NCBI RefSeq assembly: GCF_025660655.1
Contig: NZ_JAOTIN010000007.1
Span: 25,745-89,744, forward strand
Direction of reading: 5' to 3'
DNA from: Streptococcus sp. CSL10205-OR2
Lineage (GTDB): Bacteria > Bacillota > Bacilli > Lactobacillales > Streptococcaceae
Length of the DNA stretch: 64,000 nt
This document shows, piece by piece, positions 38,970 through 47,683 of this stretch. The position numbers and the translations under genes were made by a program. The first letter of the stretch is position 1, and the number at the start of each line of letters is the position of its first letter. The notes below the pieces were generated by a model. That model searched no databases. It was not told where the DNA came from and worked only from the letters and a program-made list of their open reading frames with translations.

Positions 38970-39132
38970 TAACTTTTAGAAGGGTACCGTCATTTCAATG
39001 CTAGGTTTTATCAGTTTTCATCCTTTTCAAAAAGTTTTCAACAACCTGTGGATTACTTTCTTTTTACTGTGATTTAAGGTATAATTAAGCAAACTCTCTT
39101 AGAATGTTAAAAAAGTTTCGGAGGTCATACCA

Positions 39133-40362
39133 GTGAAAAAAAAATCTAGCTTTTTCAAAAAAATTATTAATTTCTTAGTTATTATCATATTTGGTTTCCT
39201 AGGAGGTTTTGTGGCCACCTTTTTCGTCTTACAAATGAATGGTGGAAACTTATTTTCTAATACCACACCTGTCTCTCAGGTTAAAACAAGCAACACCAAT
39301 TATAATACAGCAACGTCAACAACTGAAGCTGTTAAAACAATTCAAAATACCGTTGTTTCTGTTATTAACTACCAAGAAAATCAAAATGACTTTAATTATT
39401 ATGATTACTTTACATCTGAAAATGAAGATCGTTATGTTGATGATTCAGGACTCACTGTCTTTAGTGAAGGGTCAGGCGTTATCTACAAAAAAGATGGTAA
39501 AGATGCCTACTTAGTGACCAATAATCATGTTATTAGCGGGGCTCAAAAAATTGAAATCTTGCTAAGTAACGGTAGTAAAGTTGTTGGTGAACTTGTTGGA
39601 GCTGATACTTATTCTGACTTAGCTGTGGTGAAAATCCCTTCAGAAAACGTTGATGTTGTTGCCGAATTTGCCAATTCAGACAATCTCAATGTCGGTGAAC
39701 CTGCTATCGCTATTGGTAGCCCTCTAGGAAGTGAGTATGCTAATTCTGTTACCGAAGGAATTGTCTCAAGTCTTAGTCGCACTGTCACATCACGAAATGA
39801 AAATGGGGAAATTATTTCCACAAATGCTATCCAAACAGATGCTGCGATAAACCCTGGAAATTCAGGCGGACCACTTATCAACATTCAAGGTCAAGTCATC
39901 GGTATCAACTCTAGTAAAATTACTGTCAGTGGCGATTACACTAACAGTGTTGCTGTCGAAGGTATGGGATTTGCCATTCCATCAAACGATGTCGTTTCTA
40001 TTATTAATCAATTAGAAGCAAATGGCTCTGTTAATAGACCAGCTCTTGGTATCTCAATGGCTAGTCTAAATGAAATCCCAACGTCATCATTTAGTAAATT
40101 AGATATTCCTGATTCCGTTCTTAGTGGTGTTGTCGTTATTTCAACCCAAGAAGGCATGCCAGCAGATGGTGTCTTGGAAAAAAATGATGTTATTGTTGCA
40201 ATTGATAAAGAAACAATTGAAACAACGAGTGATTTACAAAGTGTTCTTTATAAACATCAAATTAACGATAGCATCGAAGTAACTTTCTATCGTGGTCAAA
40301 AGAAAATGACAGAAACAATTCAACTAACAAAAACAACAGAAGATTTACAAGGAAATGAATAA
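39133..40362 (+). CDS. htrA: serine protease HtrA/DegP
   Basis: A 409-residue membrane-anchored surface quality-control protease. One N-terminal membrane span (about 13-34), a Ser/Thr/Asn-rich linker, a trypsin-like domain with catalytic H132 (TNNHVIS), D162 (YSDLAVVKI) and S244 (NPGNSGGPL), and one PDZ domain (about 295-395). The start shown is GTG at 39133 behind CGGAGG. The gene precedes parB, as in all streptococci I know of. In pathogens it is often controlled by CiaRH, but I did not find a clear site. Confidence 0.95.
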   Translation: MKKKSSFFKKIINFLVIIIFGFLGGFVATFFVLQMNGGNLFSNTTPVSQVKTSNTNYNTATSTTEAVKTIQNTVVSVINYQENQNDFNYYDYFTSENEDRYVDDSGLTVFSEGSGVIYKKDGKDAYLVTNNHVISGAQKIEILLSNGSKVVGELVGADTYSDLAVVKIPSENVDVVAEFANSDNLNVGEPAIAIGSPLGSEYANSVTEGIVSSLSRTVTSRNENGEIISTNAIQTDAAINPGNSGGPLINIQGQVIGINSSKITVSGDYTNSVAVEGMGFAIPSNDVVSIINQLEANGSVNRPALGISMASLNEIPTSSFSKLDIPDSVLSGVVVISTQEGMPADGVLEKNDVIVAIDKETIETTSDLQSVLYKHQINDSIEVTFYRGQKKMTETIQLTKTTEDLQGNE

Positions 40363-40372
40363 TTTAGCTATT

Positions 40373-40395
40373 ACCCCTATTTCTAGGGGTTTTTA
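40373..40395 (+). terminator. intrinsic terminator of htrA
   Basis: A perfect 7-bp stem ACCCCTA / TAGGGGT with tetraloop TTTC, then TTTTAG. It separates htrA from parB, so parB depends on readthrough or its own promoter. Confidence 0.8.
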
Positions 40396-40413
40396 GTAGT
40401 TTTGAGAGAAAAA

Positions 40414-41178
40414 ATGAAAGAAATATTAAAATTAGTTCCAATAAAAGATGTTCACAAAAATCCCTACCAACCAAGAATTCATTTTGATCAACAAGCTCTT
40501 GAGGAATTGAGCTTATCAATCAAGGAAAATGGCCTTATTCAGCCAATTATCGTCAGAAAATCTGATATATTAGGTTATGAATTAATTGCTGGAGAAAGAC
40601 GCTTAAGGGCGTCTAAATTAGCAGGTCTAGAAACAATTCCAGCTATTATTAAACCAATTAGTGACGAAGATAGCATTAAACAAGCCATTATCGAAAATCT
40701 TCAGCGTTCTGATTTAAACCCTATTGAAGAAGCAAAAGCTTATCAAAATGTTATCAATCAACAACAACTCACACATGATGAATTAGCTTTATATATGGGA
40801 AAATCTCGTCCTTATATCACTAATATTTTACGTCTCTTAAATCTCCCACAAGAAATCATTACAGCAGTAGAAGAAGGAGTCATTTCTCAAGGTCATGCAA
40901 GGTTACTAGTTGGCATTAAATCAAAAGACAAGCAATTTTATTGGTTTGAAAAAATTCAAACCGACTCTCTTAGTGTTCGTGAATTAGAAAAAAAAGTTAA
41001 TGCCACTAAATCTCCTAAAACGAAACGCCCCGATATCTTTATCCTTGAAAAAGAAAAAGAATTACAAAAAAGTCTTGGCCTTCCAGTTGCCATAAAATAC
41101 AAAAATGGCAATGGCTATCTAAAAATAAACTTTTCAACAGAAGAAGATTTCAACAGAGTTATCAACAAATTAAACTAG
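40414..41178 (+). CDS. parB: chromosome-segregation protein ParB/Spo0J
   Basis: 254 residues from the ATG at 40414 (MKEILKLVPIKDVHKNPYQP); a TTG four codons upstream is open too. The CTPase motif is GERRLRASKLAGLETIPAII (about 54-73), the ENLQRSDLNPIEEA segment is at about 93-106, and a helix-turn-helix follows (QLTHDELALYMGKSRPYITN). A C-terminal dimerisation region ends the protein. ParB loads on parS and recruits SMC. No parA is nearby, as usual in streptococci. Matching parS sequences exist at 25485 and weakly at 3565. Confidence 0.95.
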   Translation: MKEILKLVPIKDVHKNPYQPRIHFDQQALEELSLSIKENGLIQPIIVRKSDILGYELIAGERRLRASKLAGLETIPAIIKPISDEDSIKQAIIENLQRSDLNPIEEAKAYQNVINQQQLTHDELALYMGKSRPYITNILRLLNLPQEIITAVEEGVISQGHARLLVGIKSKDKQFYWFEKIQTDSLSVRELEKKVNATKSPKTKRPDIFILEKEKELQKSLGLPVAIKYKNGNGYLKINFSTEEDFNRVINKLN

Positions 41179-41208
41179 GGTGTTAAAAAACATTTTTTCC
41201 TATCACAA

Positions 41209-41325
41209 TTATCAACAGAAAAAAATACTTTTAAAGTCAGTAATAGCAAATAAAATAACACTTATCCACATATTGTGGATAAGTGTTATTAATATTGTTT
41301 ATAGTTTATTAACACCTGTGGATAA
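41209..41325. other. oriC, left part: DnaA-box cluster upstream of dnaA
   Basis: DnaA boxes: TTATCAACA 41209-41217 (+), TTATCCACA 41262-41270 (+), TGTGGATAA 41274-41282 (-) and TGTGGATAA 41317-41325 (-). The middle two face each other within a perfect inverted repeat with 17-bp arms and a 3-base centre (41254-41290). That repeat could also end parB transcripts. The position between parB and dnaA is the standard streptococcal oriC. Confidence 0.92.
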
Positions 41326-41414
41326 CTTTCCTTCTAACTTGCTATTTTGATGGCTTTCTTTCTGTTTTTGTGTTAAAATAGAAAGAACTGAACAATCTTT
41401 TAGGAGGCGCTGTG

Positions 41415-42779
41415 ATGAGCAATGAGCAGATTTTTTGGAACAGACTGATAGAATTAGCTCAAGAAAAATTAAGACAAACTGCTTTTGATTATTATATTGC
41501 CGATGCAAAACTAATCAAGGTTGAAAATAAGGTAGCCACTATCTTTATCGAAGAAAAAAATAAAAAACTATTTTGGGAAAAAAACTTAAAACCAGCTATT
41601 TTAACTGCTGGTTTTGAAATCTATGATGCTGAAATAACAGCAGAATATGTTTTTGAAGACTTTTTAACAAGGACAGAATCTACTAAACAACACGATTTTT
41701 TATCACAACCAACACGTCCTTTACAGGAATTAACGCCTGTTGAAAACGACTTAAATCCTAAATATCGTTTTGATAATTTCATCCAAGGACCAGGTAGTCA
41801 ATGGGCGTTTGCTGCTGCAAGAGCTGTGGCTGAAACACCTGGCATTACCTATAATCCTTTATTTATCTGGGGTGGTCCAGGACTTGGAAAAACACATTTG
41901 TTAAATGCGATTGGCAATTTTATTGTTGAAAACGATCCTAAAGCACGAATAAAATATATAACCACCGAGGAATTTATCAGTGAGTATGTGACTCATATTC
42001 GTTTAAAAACCATTGATGAGTTGAAAAATCAATTCCGTAATCTAGACGTGCTATTAATCGATGATATTCAATCACTGGCTAAAAAACCTGGTACTCAAGA
42101 AGAGTTTTTCCACACCTTCAATGCCCTAAGAGATAAAAATAAACAAATTGTCTTAACAAGTGATCGGTCTCCTGACCAATTAAACGACTTGGAAAATCGT
42201 CTTGTTACTAGATTTAGTTGGGGATTAACACAAGACATCACACCTCCAGAATTTGAAACACGTGTGGCTATCTTACAAGAAAAGATAAAAGAATATACCT
42301 ATGATTTTCCACAAGAAACCATTGAATACCTTGCTGGACAATTTGACTCCAACGTTAGAGAGTTAGAAGGGGCTTTAAAAGACATCAACTTAGTGGCTAG
42401 TACGAAAAAAGTATCAACCATCACCATTGAATTAGTCGTAGAAGCCATTCGTGCTAGAAAGCAAGAAAAACCAATTATTAAGGTTATCCCGATTGAAATG
42501 ATTCAAGAACAGGTTGGAAAATTTTATGGTGTCACCACTAAAGAAATCAAATCGACCAAACGAAATCAAAACATTGTTCTCGCAAGACAAGTCGCCATTT
42601 TTTTAGTCAGAGAGATGACTGATAACAGCCTTCCTAAAATCGGTAAGGAATTTGGTGGGAGAGATCATTCTACCGTTCTTTATGCCTACAATAAAATTAA
42701 AAATATGTTAGCTCAAGATGATAATCTAATGATTGAAATTAAATCAATTAAAAATACTATCAAACAGAGCTGTGGATAA
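41415..42779 (+). CDS. dnaA: chromosomal replication initiator protein DnaA
   Basis: 454 residues from the ATG at 41415, seven bases after AGGAGG; an adjacent GTG one codon upstream is too close to the SD. Domain I covers about 1-85. The AAA+ domain starts near 110 with [19 protein letters not shown], Walker [12 protein letters not shown] (about 153-163), Walker [10 protein letters not shown] and sensor [10 protein letters not shown]. Domain IV ends with the DnaA-box-reading helix [16 protein letters not shown]. The last codons and stop (AGC TGT GGA TAA) themselves form a DnaA box. Confidence 0.98.
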   Translation: MSNEQIFWNRLIELAQEKLRQTAFDYYIADAKLIKVENKVATIFIEEKNKKLFWEKNLKPAILTAGFEIYDAEITAEYVFEDFLTRTESTKQHDFLSQPTRPLQELTPVENDLNPKYRFDNFIQGPGSQWAFAAARAVAETPGITYNPLFIWGGPGLGKTHLLNAIGNFIVENDPKARIKYITTEEFISEYVTHIRLKTIDELKNQFRNLDVLLIDDIQSLAKKPGTQEEFFHTFNALRDKNKQIVLTSDRSPDQLNDLENRLVTRFSWGLTQDITPPEFETRVAILQEKIKEYTYDFPQETIEYLAGQFDSNVRELEGALKDINLVASTKKVSTITIELVVEAIRARKQEKPIIKVIPIEMIQEQVGKFYGVTTKEIKSTKRNQNIVLARQVAIFLVREMTDNSLPKIGKEFGGRDHSTVLYAYNKIKNMLAQDDNLMIEIKSIKNTIKQSCG

Positions 42780-42892
42780 CATCAACATTAATTGGTAACT
42801 TTTTCCACAGGTAATCAACATAGGCTAACCTTAGACAAATAAAGAATTAAATGAGTTATCCTCATTATACACAGGCCTTATTATTATTACTA
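42771..42892. other. oriC, right part: DnaA boxes and putative unwinding element
   Basis: TGTGGATAA 42771-42779 (-, overlapping the dnaA stop), TTTTCCACA 42801-42809 (+) and TTATACACA 42865-42873 (+). The last box is followed at once by GGCC and then TTA TTA TTA TTA CTA (42878-42892) and a TATA-rich stretch up to dnaN. This box, GC patch, triplet-repeat order resembles the DnaA-trio region where Bacillus origins melt. Confidence 0.8.
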
Positions 42893-42924
42893 TATATAAT
42901 ACTTATAAAATAAAGGAGTTTTCC

Positions 42925-44061
42925 ATGATTCATTTTTCTATCAATAAAGCTTTTTTCCTTCAAGCTTTAAATGCTACTAAAAGAGCCATTAGTTCTAAAA
43001 ATGCGATTCCTATTCTTTCAAGTTTTAAAATTGAAGTCAATAAAGATGCCATTACCTTAACAGGTTCTAATGGTCAAATTTCGATTGAAACCATTATCTC
43101 ATCTAACAATGAAGATGCTGGTTTATTAGTTAGCCAAACTGGAGCTATCTTATTAGAAGCTAATTTTTTCACTAATATTGTATCAAGTTTGCCTGATATT
43201 ATTTTTGAATTTAAAGAAATTGAACAGCAACAAGTCTTGCTTGTTAGCGGTAAGTCTGAAATCACCCTAAAAGGAAAAGATGTTTCTCACTATCCAAGAT
43301 TACAAGAGATGGAAACGTCTCAACCTCTTGTTTTAAAGACAGAATTGTTTAAAACCCTAATCAGTGAGACAGCATTTGCTGCTAGCCATCAAGAAAGTCG
43401 TCCTATTTTAACAGGTGTTCATTTCACATTAACCAACAACAATGAGTTGAAGGCTGTAGCTACCGATTCACATAGACTTAGCCAACGAAAAATGACGCTT
43501 GATAAAACATCAGCTAACTTTGACGTTGTGATTCCAAGCAAATCTCTTCGTGAATTTAGTTCTGTTTTTTCAGATGCTGTGGAAACGATTGAAGTTTTCT
43601 TTTCTGACAGTCAAATGTTGTTTAGAAGTGATACCATTAATTTCTACACCAGACTATTAGAAGGCAATTATCCTGATACTGATCGTTTACTAACCAATCA
43701 ATCTGAAACAACCTTGATCTTTAGCACTGGTGCTTTAAGACAAGCCATGGAAAGAGCTTTTCTAGTTTCTAACGCTACTCAAAATGGTACTGTTAAACTG
43801 GAAATCACATCACAAAAAGTAACCGCTCATGTTAATTCACCAGAAGTTGGTAAAGTCAACGAAGAATTAGATGTTTTAGAATCATCTGGCTCTGATTTAA
43901 CCATCAGTTTTAACCCAACTTACTTGATTGAATCCTTAAAAGCTTTAAAAAGTGAAACAGTTGAAATACATTTCATTTCGCCAGTAAGACCATTCACTCT
44001 ACTTCCTGCAGATGACAAAGAGAATTTTATTCAATTAATCACTCCTGTACGTACTAACTAA
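42925..44061 (+). CDS. dnaN: DNA polymerase III beta subunit (sliding clamp)
   Basis: A 378-residue ring-forming processivity clamp of three similar domains of about 125 residues each. It starts MIHFSINKAFFLQALNATKR. Segments such as SQESRPILTGVHF and VATDSHRLSQRK are characteristic, and it ends with PADDKENFIQLITPVRTN. A good SD (AAAGGAG) lies at the end of the origin's AT-rich stretch. Co-transcribed with the downstream kinase gene. Confidence 0.97.
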   Translation: MIHFSINKAFFLQALNATKRAISSKNAIPILSSFKIEVNKDAITLTGSNGQISIETIISSNNEDAGLLVSQTGAILLEANFFTNIVSSLPDIIFEFKEIEQQQVLLVSGKSEITLKGKDVSHYPRLQEMETSQPLVLKTELFKTLISETAFAASHQESRPILTGVHFTLTNNNELKAVATDSHRLSQRKMTLDKTSANFDVVIPSKSLREFSSVFSDAVETIEVFFSDSQMLFRSDTINFYTRLLEGNYPDTDRLLTNQSETTLIFSTGALRQAMERAFLVSNATQNGTVKLEITSQKVTAHVNSPEVGKVNEELDVLESSGSDLTISFNPTYLIESLKALKSETVEIHFISPVRPFTLLPADDKENFIQLITPVRTN

Positions 44062-44084
44062 AAAATGAAAAAGACGACTAACTA

Positions 44085-44966
44085 ATGAAAATACACTTAT
44101 TAGCTAACCCTAATTCAGGAGACAAGTCTGCTCTTGAAAAGTATGAAAAATTAACTCACGCTTATCCCAACATTGATTTTAAACTTTATATTACGACTAA
44201 AGTGGATGATGAGAAAAATCAAGTTGCTGCCATCTTATCTTCTTTCAACAAAGAAGAGGATGCCATTTTAGTCATTGGAGGAGATGGGACTTTGTCAAAA
44301 GTCCTATCACACTTACCAAAAGACATCCCTTTTGCTTATTATCCATCAGGTTCGGGAAATGATTTTGCTAGATCACTAAACATTAATCATATTGATAATA
44401 TTATTTCAGCAATCAAACAAAAACAAAAACAGACCATCAATGTCATTAACTATGATAATGGCATCATTATCAATAGTCTTGATTTTGGTTTTGCGGCCAA
44501 AGTGATAAGTTTTTCTGAAAATTCACCATTAAAAACGATACTAGGAAAGGTTAAACTAGGTAAACTGGTTTATCCTTTATATGGTGTTGTTTCTTTGTTT
44601 TGTACACCAACTGCTACTGTTTTTCTAGAAACAGAACAAGAAAAATTCACACTGTCTGATATTTTTTTCTTATCCTTTGCTAATAGTCGTTATTTTGGTG
44701 GAGGAATAGTGGTTTGGCCGGATGCTAGTCCTTTTGATCCTAATATTAATTGTGTTTATTTTAAGGATGAAGGATTATTGAAAAATGTGATGACTTTGCT
44801 AGCAGTTCTTTTCAAAAAACACAAAAACACACCTGCCATTAACCATAAGATTTTTAAAAAAGTCACTATTACTAGTACTAAAGAAAATTTAGTCCAAGTA
44901 GATGGTGAAGTGATTGAAACAAACCAATTATCACTTTGTTGCGAACAAAGAGAGATTTATCTCTAG
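44085..44966 (+). CDS. diacylglycerol kinase family lipid kinase
   Basis: A 293-residue protein with the DagK catalytic domain: N-terminal ANPNSG, then VIGGDGTLSKVL (about 64-75) and YPSGSGNDFARSL (about 85-97), the nucleotide-binding motifs. The C-terminal half ends VQVDGEVIE, as in DgkB/YegS relatives. It probably phosphorylates diacylglycerol or a related lipid at the membrane. There is no clear SD. dnaN ends 23 bases upstream and DUF951 begins 12 bases downstream, so it belongs to the dnaN transcript. Confidence 0.88.
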   Translation: MKIHLLANPNSGDKSALEKYEKLTHAYPNIDFKLYITTKVDDEKNQVAAILSSFNKEEDAILVIGGDGTLSKVLSHLPKDIPFAYYPSGSGNDFARSLNINHIDNIISAIKQKQKQTINVINYDNGIIINSLDFGFAAKVISFSENSPLKTILGKVKLGKLVYPLYGVVSLFCTPTATVFLETEQEKFTLSDIFFLSFANSRYFGGGIVVWPDASPFDPNINCVYFKDEGLLKNVMTLLAVLFKKHKNTPAINHKIFKKVTITSTKENLVQVDGEVIETNQLSLCCEQREIYL

Positions 44967-44978
44967 AAAGGATTAACA

Positions 44979-45176
44979 ATGTATGCCTTAGGCTCCATAG
45001 TCGAAATGAAAAAACCGCATGCCTGCATTATCAAAGCGACAGGTAAAAAAGCTAATCGTTGGGAAGTGGTGAGAGTTGGAGCTGATATCAAGATAAAATG
45101 CACCAATTGTCAACATATCGTGATGATGAGTCGCTATGATTTTAATCGTAAACTAAAAAAAGTTTTAGAAACTTAA
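44979..45176 (+). CDS. DUF951 domain-containing protein
   Basis: A 65-residue protein, MYALGSIVEMKKPHACIIKA, with C-x2-C-type spacing in IKCTNCQHIVMMSRYDF, recognisable as DUF951, which normally sits between dnaN and ychF. Its GxWxxxRxG-like core (NRWEVVRVGADIKIKC) suggests a small RNA- or nucleotide-binding fold, function unknown. The SD AAAGGA precedes it. Confidence 0.92.
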   Translation: MYALGSIVEMKKPHACIIKATGKKANRWEVVRVGADIKIKCTNCQHIVMMSRYDFNRKLKKVLET

Positions 45177-45219
45177 ATATAGTAAACAAGGTACTGGATC
45201 CTTATCAAAGGAGAAAAAA

Positions 45220-46158
45220 ATGGAAAATAGTCAATTAATCATTTCAGATAACTATCAAGGGAAAGACTTTAGTTTTAAAAGATTAGGACTAGGAACCATG
45301 AGAATGTCCACTAATCCTACATCAGATAGAAAAGAAAGCATTGCTACGATTCATAGAGCTTTAGATTTGGGGATTAGTTTTTTTGACACAGGTGATTTTT
45401 ATGGTATTGATGGTCACAATGAAAAACTACTAGGTGAAGCTCTCAAAGGACAAAATAGAGATAAAGTTTTTATCTCCGTAAAATACGGTACTTTTGGAAA
45501 TCTCTTTTCAGGTGGAAATACAGTTGATGTTGGTCCAAAAAATGTCAAAAAATACATCACCTCAACCCTTAAAAATCTCAATCTTGATTATATCGATTTA
45601 TATCAACCTGCTAGAGTTGATATTGGTATTCCTATTGAAGAGACAATAGGTGCCCTCTCTGACCTGATTAAAGAAGGTTACATCAAACATATTGGTCTAT
45701 CAGAAGTCGATAGTGAAATCTTACGAAAAGCTAATACAGTTCACCCCATCAGTTTAGTAGAACTTGAATATTCTATTACCAATAATAGCATTGAAAAAGA
45801 TATTTTACCTGTTGCTAGAGAGTTGGGAATAGGTGTCGTCGCTTTTGGTTTATTAAGACTAGGACGTCTTTTTGATACAGAAAAAGATCCTTTAACGGAT
45901 GTTATGGCTACTATAGCAAAAGAAAAAAATATTTCTATTGTTCAATTAGCACATGCTTGGATTTATAACAAGGGTGAAGATATCATTCCTTTAACTGGTG
46001 CAAGAAAAATAGTTCAGTTAGAAGAAACTGTTGAAGGACTTAATATCACTTTAACTGAAAATGATATTACTAGAATTAATGAAGCTATCAAAATTAGTAA
46101 TATCGTTGGTCCAACCATGTCTAAATTCACTATTAAAAATGGTGTTGTTAGTTATTAA
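45220..46158 (+). CDS. aldo/keto reductase
   Basis: A 312-residue (alpha/beta)8 barrel NAD(P)H oxidoreductase. Catalytic D56 and Y61 lie in FFDTGDFYG and K88 in FISVKYG. The usual histidine after strand 4 is absent: the segment reads LYQPARVD (about 128-134) instead of LYxxHRxD, a variant found in one bacterial branch. The C-terminal cofactor segment IPLTGARKIVQLEE is intact. It starts an inserted block between DUF951 and ychF. The SD AAAGGAG is good. Confidence 0.88.
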   Translation: MENSQLIISDNYQGKDFSFKRLGLGTMRMSTNPTSDRKESIATIHRALDLGISFFDTGDFYGIDGHNEKLLGEALKGQNRDKVFISVKYGTFGNLFSGGNTVDVGPKNVKKYITSTLKNLNLDYIDLYQPARVDIGIPIEETIGALSDLIKEGYIKHIGLSEVDSEILRKANTVHPISLVELEYSITNNSIEKDILPVARELGIGVVAFGLLRLGRLFDTEKDPLTDVMATIAKEKNISIVQLAHAWIYNKGEDIIPLTGARKIVQLEETVEGLNITLTENDITRINEAIKISNIVGPTMSKFTIKNGVVSY

Positions 46159-46324
46159 GAAAAGATACTAAGATTAAACTAAGTTGTAAGGATTTGTAAA
46201 TAAAGACCTTCAAAACACCATCACTGATGTTTTGAGTAAAAAGATTTATAATAAGTAACGGTAATTGCTAATGACATTTGCCGTTTTATAATGATTATCA
46301 TTTTTTAAAAGAAGGTCAGAACAT

Positions 46325-46987
46325 ATGGATAAAAAAAAATACGACGTTCATGAACGCTTAGAATTTGGTCTTGCTTTAGCAGCAGTGGCAGGTGGTTTAG
46401 ATGCATACACTTTTTTAGCTCATGGTGAAGTGTTTGCTGGGCTTCAAACAGGTAATTTTATTTTACTAGGCATCCATTTAGGACAAGCTAATTGGTCTAT
46501 TTTAATCAATCATCTTATCCCAATTCTTGCTTTTTTCTTGGGAGTTTTAATCGCAAGACAATTACAAAAGAAAATTAGTAAAAATCAGCAATTATGGTTT
46601 TTACTTTTTGAAACTGTATTGTTACTATTTGTAGGAGTTTTTTCATCATTTCTCCCAAATCTACTAGCAAATGCATTACTATCCATTGCTGCAGCGATGC
46701 AACTACAAGTATTTGCTAAATTAAAAGGAAAACCTTTTACATCTTTAATGATGACTGGAAATTTACGCCATCTTGCCACTTATTTTTTTGAAGCTTATAT
46801 TAATCATGATACAACAAAGAAAATAGCTTTCAAAGATACACTATTTATATTAGTTAGTTTTGCTTTTGGTGCCTTATTAAATGGTTTTTTTGTTACTTAT
46901 TTAGGACAAGCAACCATATTACTTAGTTTGATTTTTTTAGGAATGGCTATTTTTTTACTTGTGAAAGACAAACAAGCTTTTTTATGA
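46325..46987 (+). CDS. DUF1275 (YoaK-type) membrane protein
   Basis: 220 residues with about six membrane helices. The family motifs are visible: LALAAVAGGLDAYTFLAHGE then FAGLQTGNFILLG near the N-terminus, and SLMMTGNLRHLA around 138-149. The function of the family is unknown. It is preceded by a 166-base gap holding an 8-bp hairpin (AACGGTAA / TTGCCGTT) and an AATGATTATCATT palindrome. It is probably monocistronic. Confidence 0.85.
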   Translation: MDKKKYDVHERLEFGLALAAVAGGLDAYTFLAHGEVFAGLQTGNFILLGIHLGQANWSILINHLIPILAFFLGVLIARQLQKKISKNQQLWFLLFETVLLLFVGVFSSFLPNLLANALLSIAAAMQLQVFAKLKGKPFTSLMMTGNLRHLATYFFEAYINHDTTKKIAFKDTLFILVSFAFGALLNGFFVTYLGQATILLSLIFLGMAIFLLVKDKQAFL

Positions 46988-47076
46988 ATGATTTATTTTG
47001 TTTTTTACAAGGATTTAGAAGTTTCTTGTGTTAGAACATGTAAGATTAACATAGCCACTGTTTTTTGTTATTAATT

Positions 47077-47146
47077 AGCATTTAAAAATTTGCTTGCAAC
47101 CATGAAAACCTTTTTAAATAAGCATTTAGAAGATTTTTGCAACCAT
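47077..47146. repeat. imperfect direct repeats upstream of the XRE regulator
   Basis: Two copies of AGCATTTA-(RA-rich)-TTGCAACCAT, at 47077-47103 and 47121-47146, are 44 bases apart and end in an identical TTGCAACCAT. They lie 80-150 bases before the regulator start, where an operator could be. Confidence 0.55.
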
Positions 47147-47226
47147 TAGTTGCGTTAAAAAGTGCTAGTGCAATCAAAACAAAAGAGCTAAGATAAAGGT
47201 ATAAAATAAAGAAGGGAGCTCTAGTA

Positions 47227-47589
47227 ATGACTCTATTTGCAGAACAATTAAAAATATATCGCAATAAAAGAAAACTATCTCAAGAAGATTTGGCAAGGGA
47301 ATTATTTATCTCTAGACAAGCCATTTCAAAGTGGGAAAATGGTGAAGCTACTCCGGATTTGGAAAATCTTGTTAGTCTGTCCGAATTATTAGAACTTAGT
47401 TTAGACGAATTAGTGACAGGTAAGAAACCACCTGTACAAATCATTGATAAAAGTATGAATGGTTGGGAGTTTTTCACTAGACTAGGACAATGGTTTGTTA
47501 AGGTTTTTGGTCCGTATAAATGGTTTTATATTCTTGTCTTTCTTTATTTATTTTACTGGTTCTTACGTTCTAAAGGAATTGCTCCTTAA
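47227..47589 (+). CDS. XRE-family regulator with C-terminal membrane segment
   Basis: 120 residues: a helix-turn-helix (about 5-60; KLSQEDLARELFISRQAISK, WENGEATPDLENLVSLSELL), a linker with MNGWEFFTRLGQWFVKV, and one hydrophobic segment (about 97-112, FYILVFLYLFYWFL). The membrane tail suggests a regulator tethered to or sensing the membrane. It has an AAGGGAG SD and a TATAAA-type -10 upstream. Its target is unknown. The paired direct repeats upstream are a candidate. Confidence 0.85.
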   Translation: MTLFAEQLKIYRNKRKLSQEDLARELFISRQAISKWENGEATPDLENLVSLSELLELSLDELVTGKKPPVQIIDKSMNGWEFFTRLGQWFVKVFGPYKWFYILVFLYLFYWFLRSKGIAP

Positions 47590-47683
47590 GAATAATCATC
47601 AGCTTGCAATCTTGCAGGCTTTTTCCTTTGATTTTATGCTATAATAGTGATGATTGAATTTTTGAATGGAGAATAGAAATTTT

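Noticed and set aside
39046..39054. DnaA-box-like TGTGGATTA upstream of htrA
   Set aside because: One mismatch and isolated. Not counted as part of oriC.
46208..46234. TCAAAACA/TGTTTTGA hairpin after the aldo/keto reductase
   Set aside because: It has no T tract on the plus strand and contains bulges, so a terminator is not supported.
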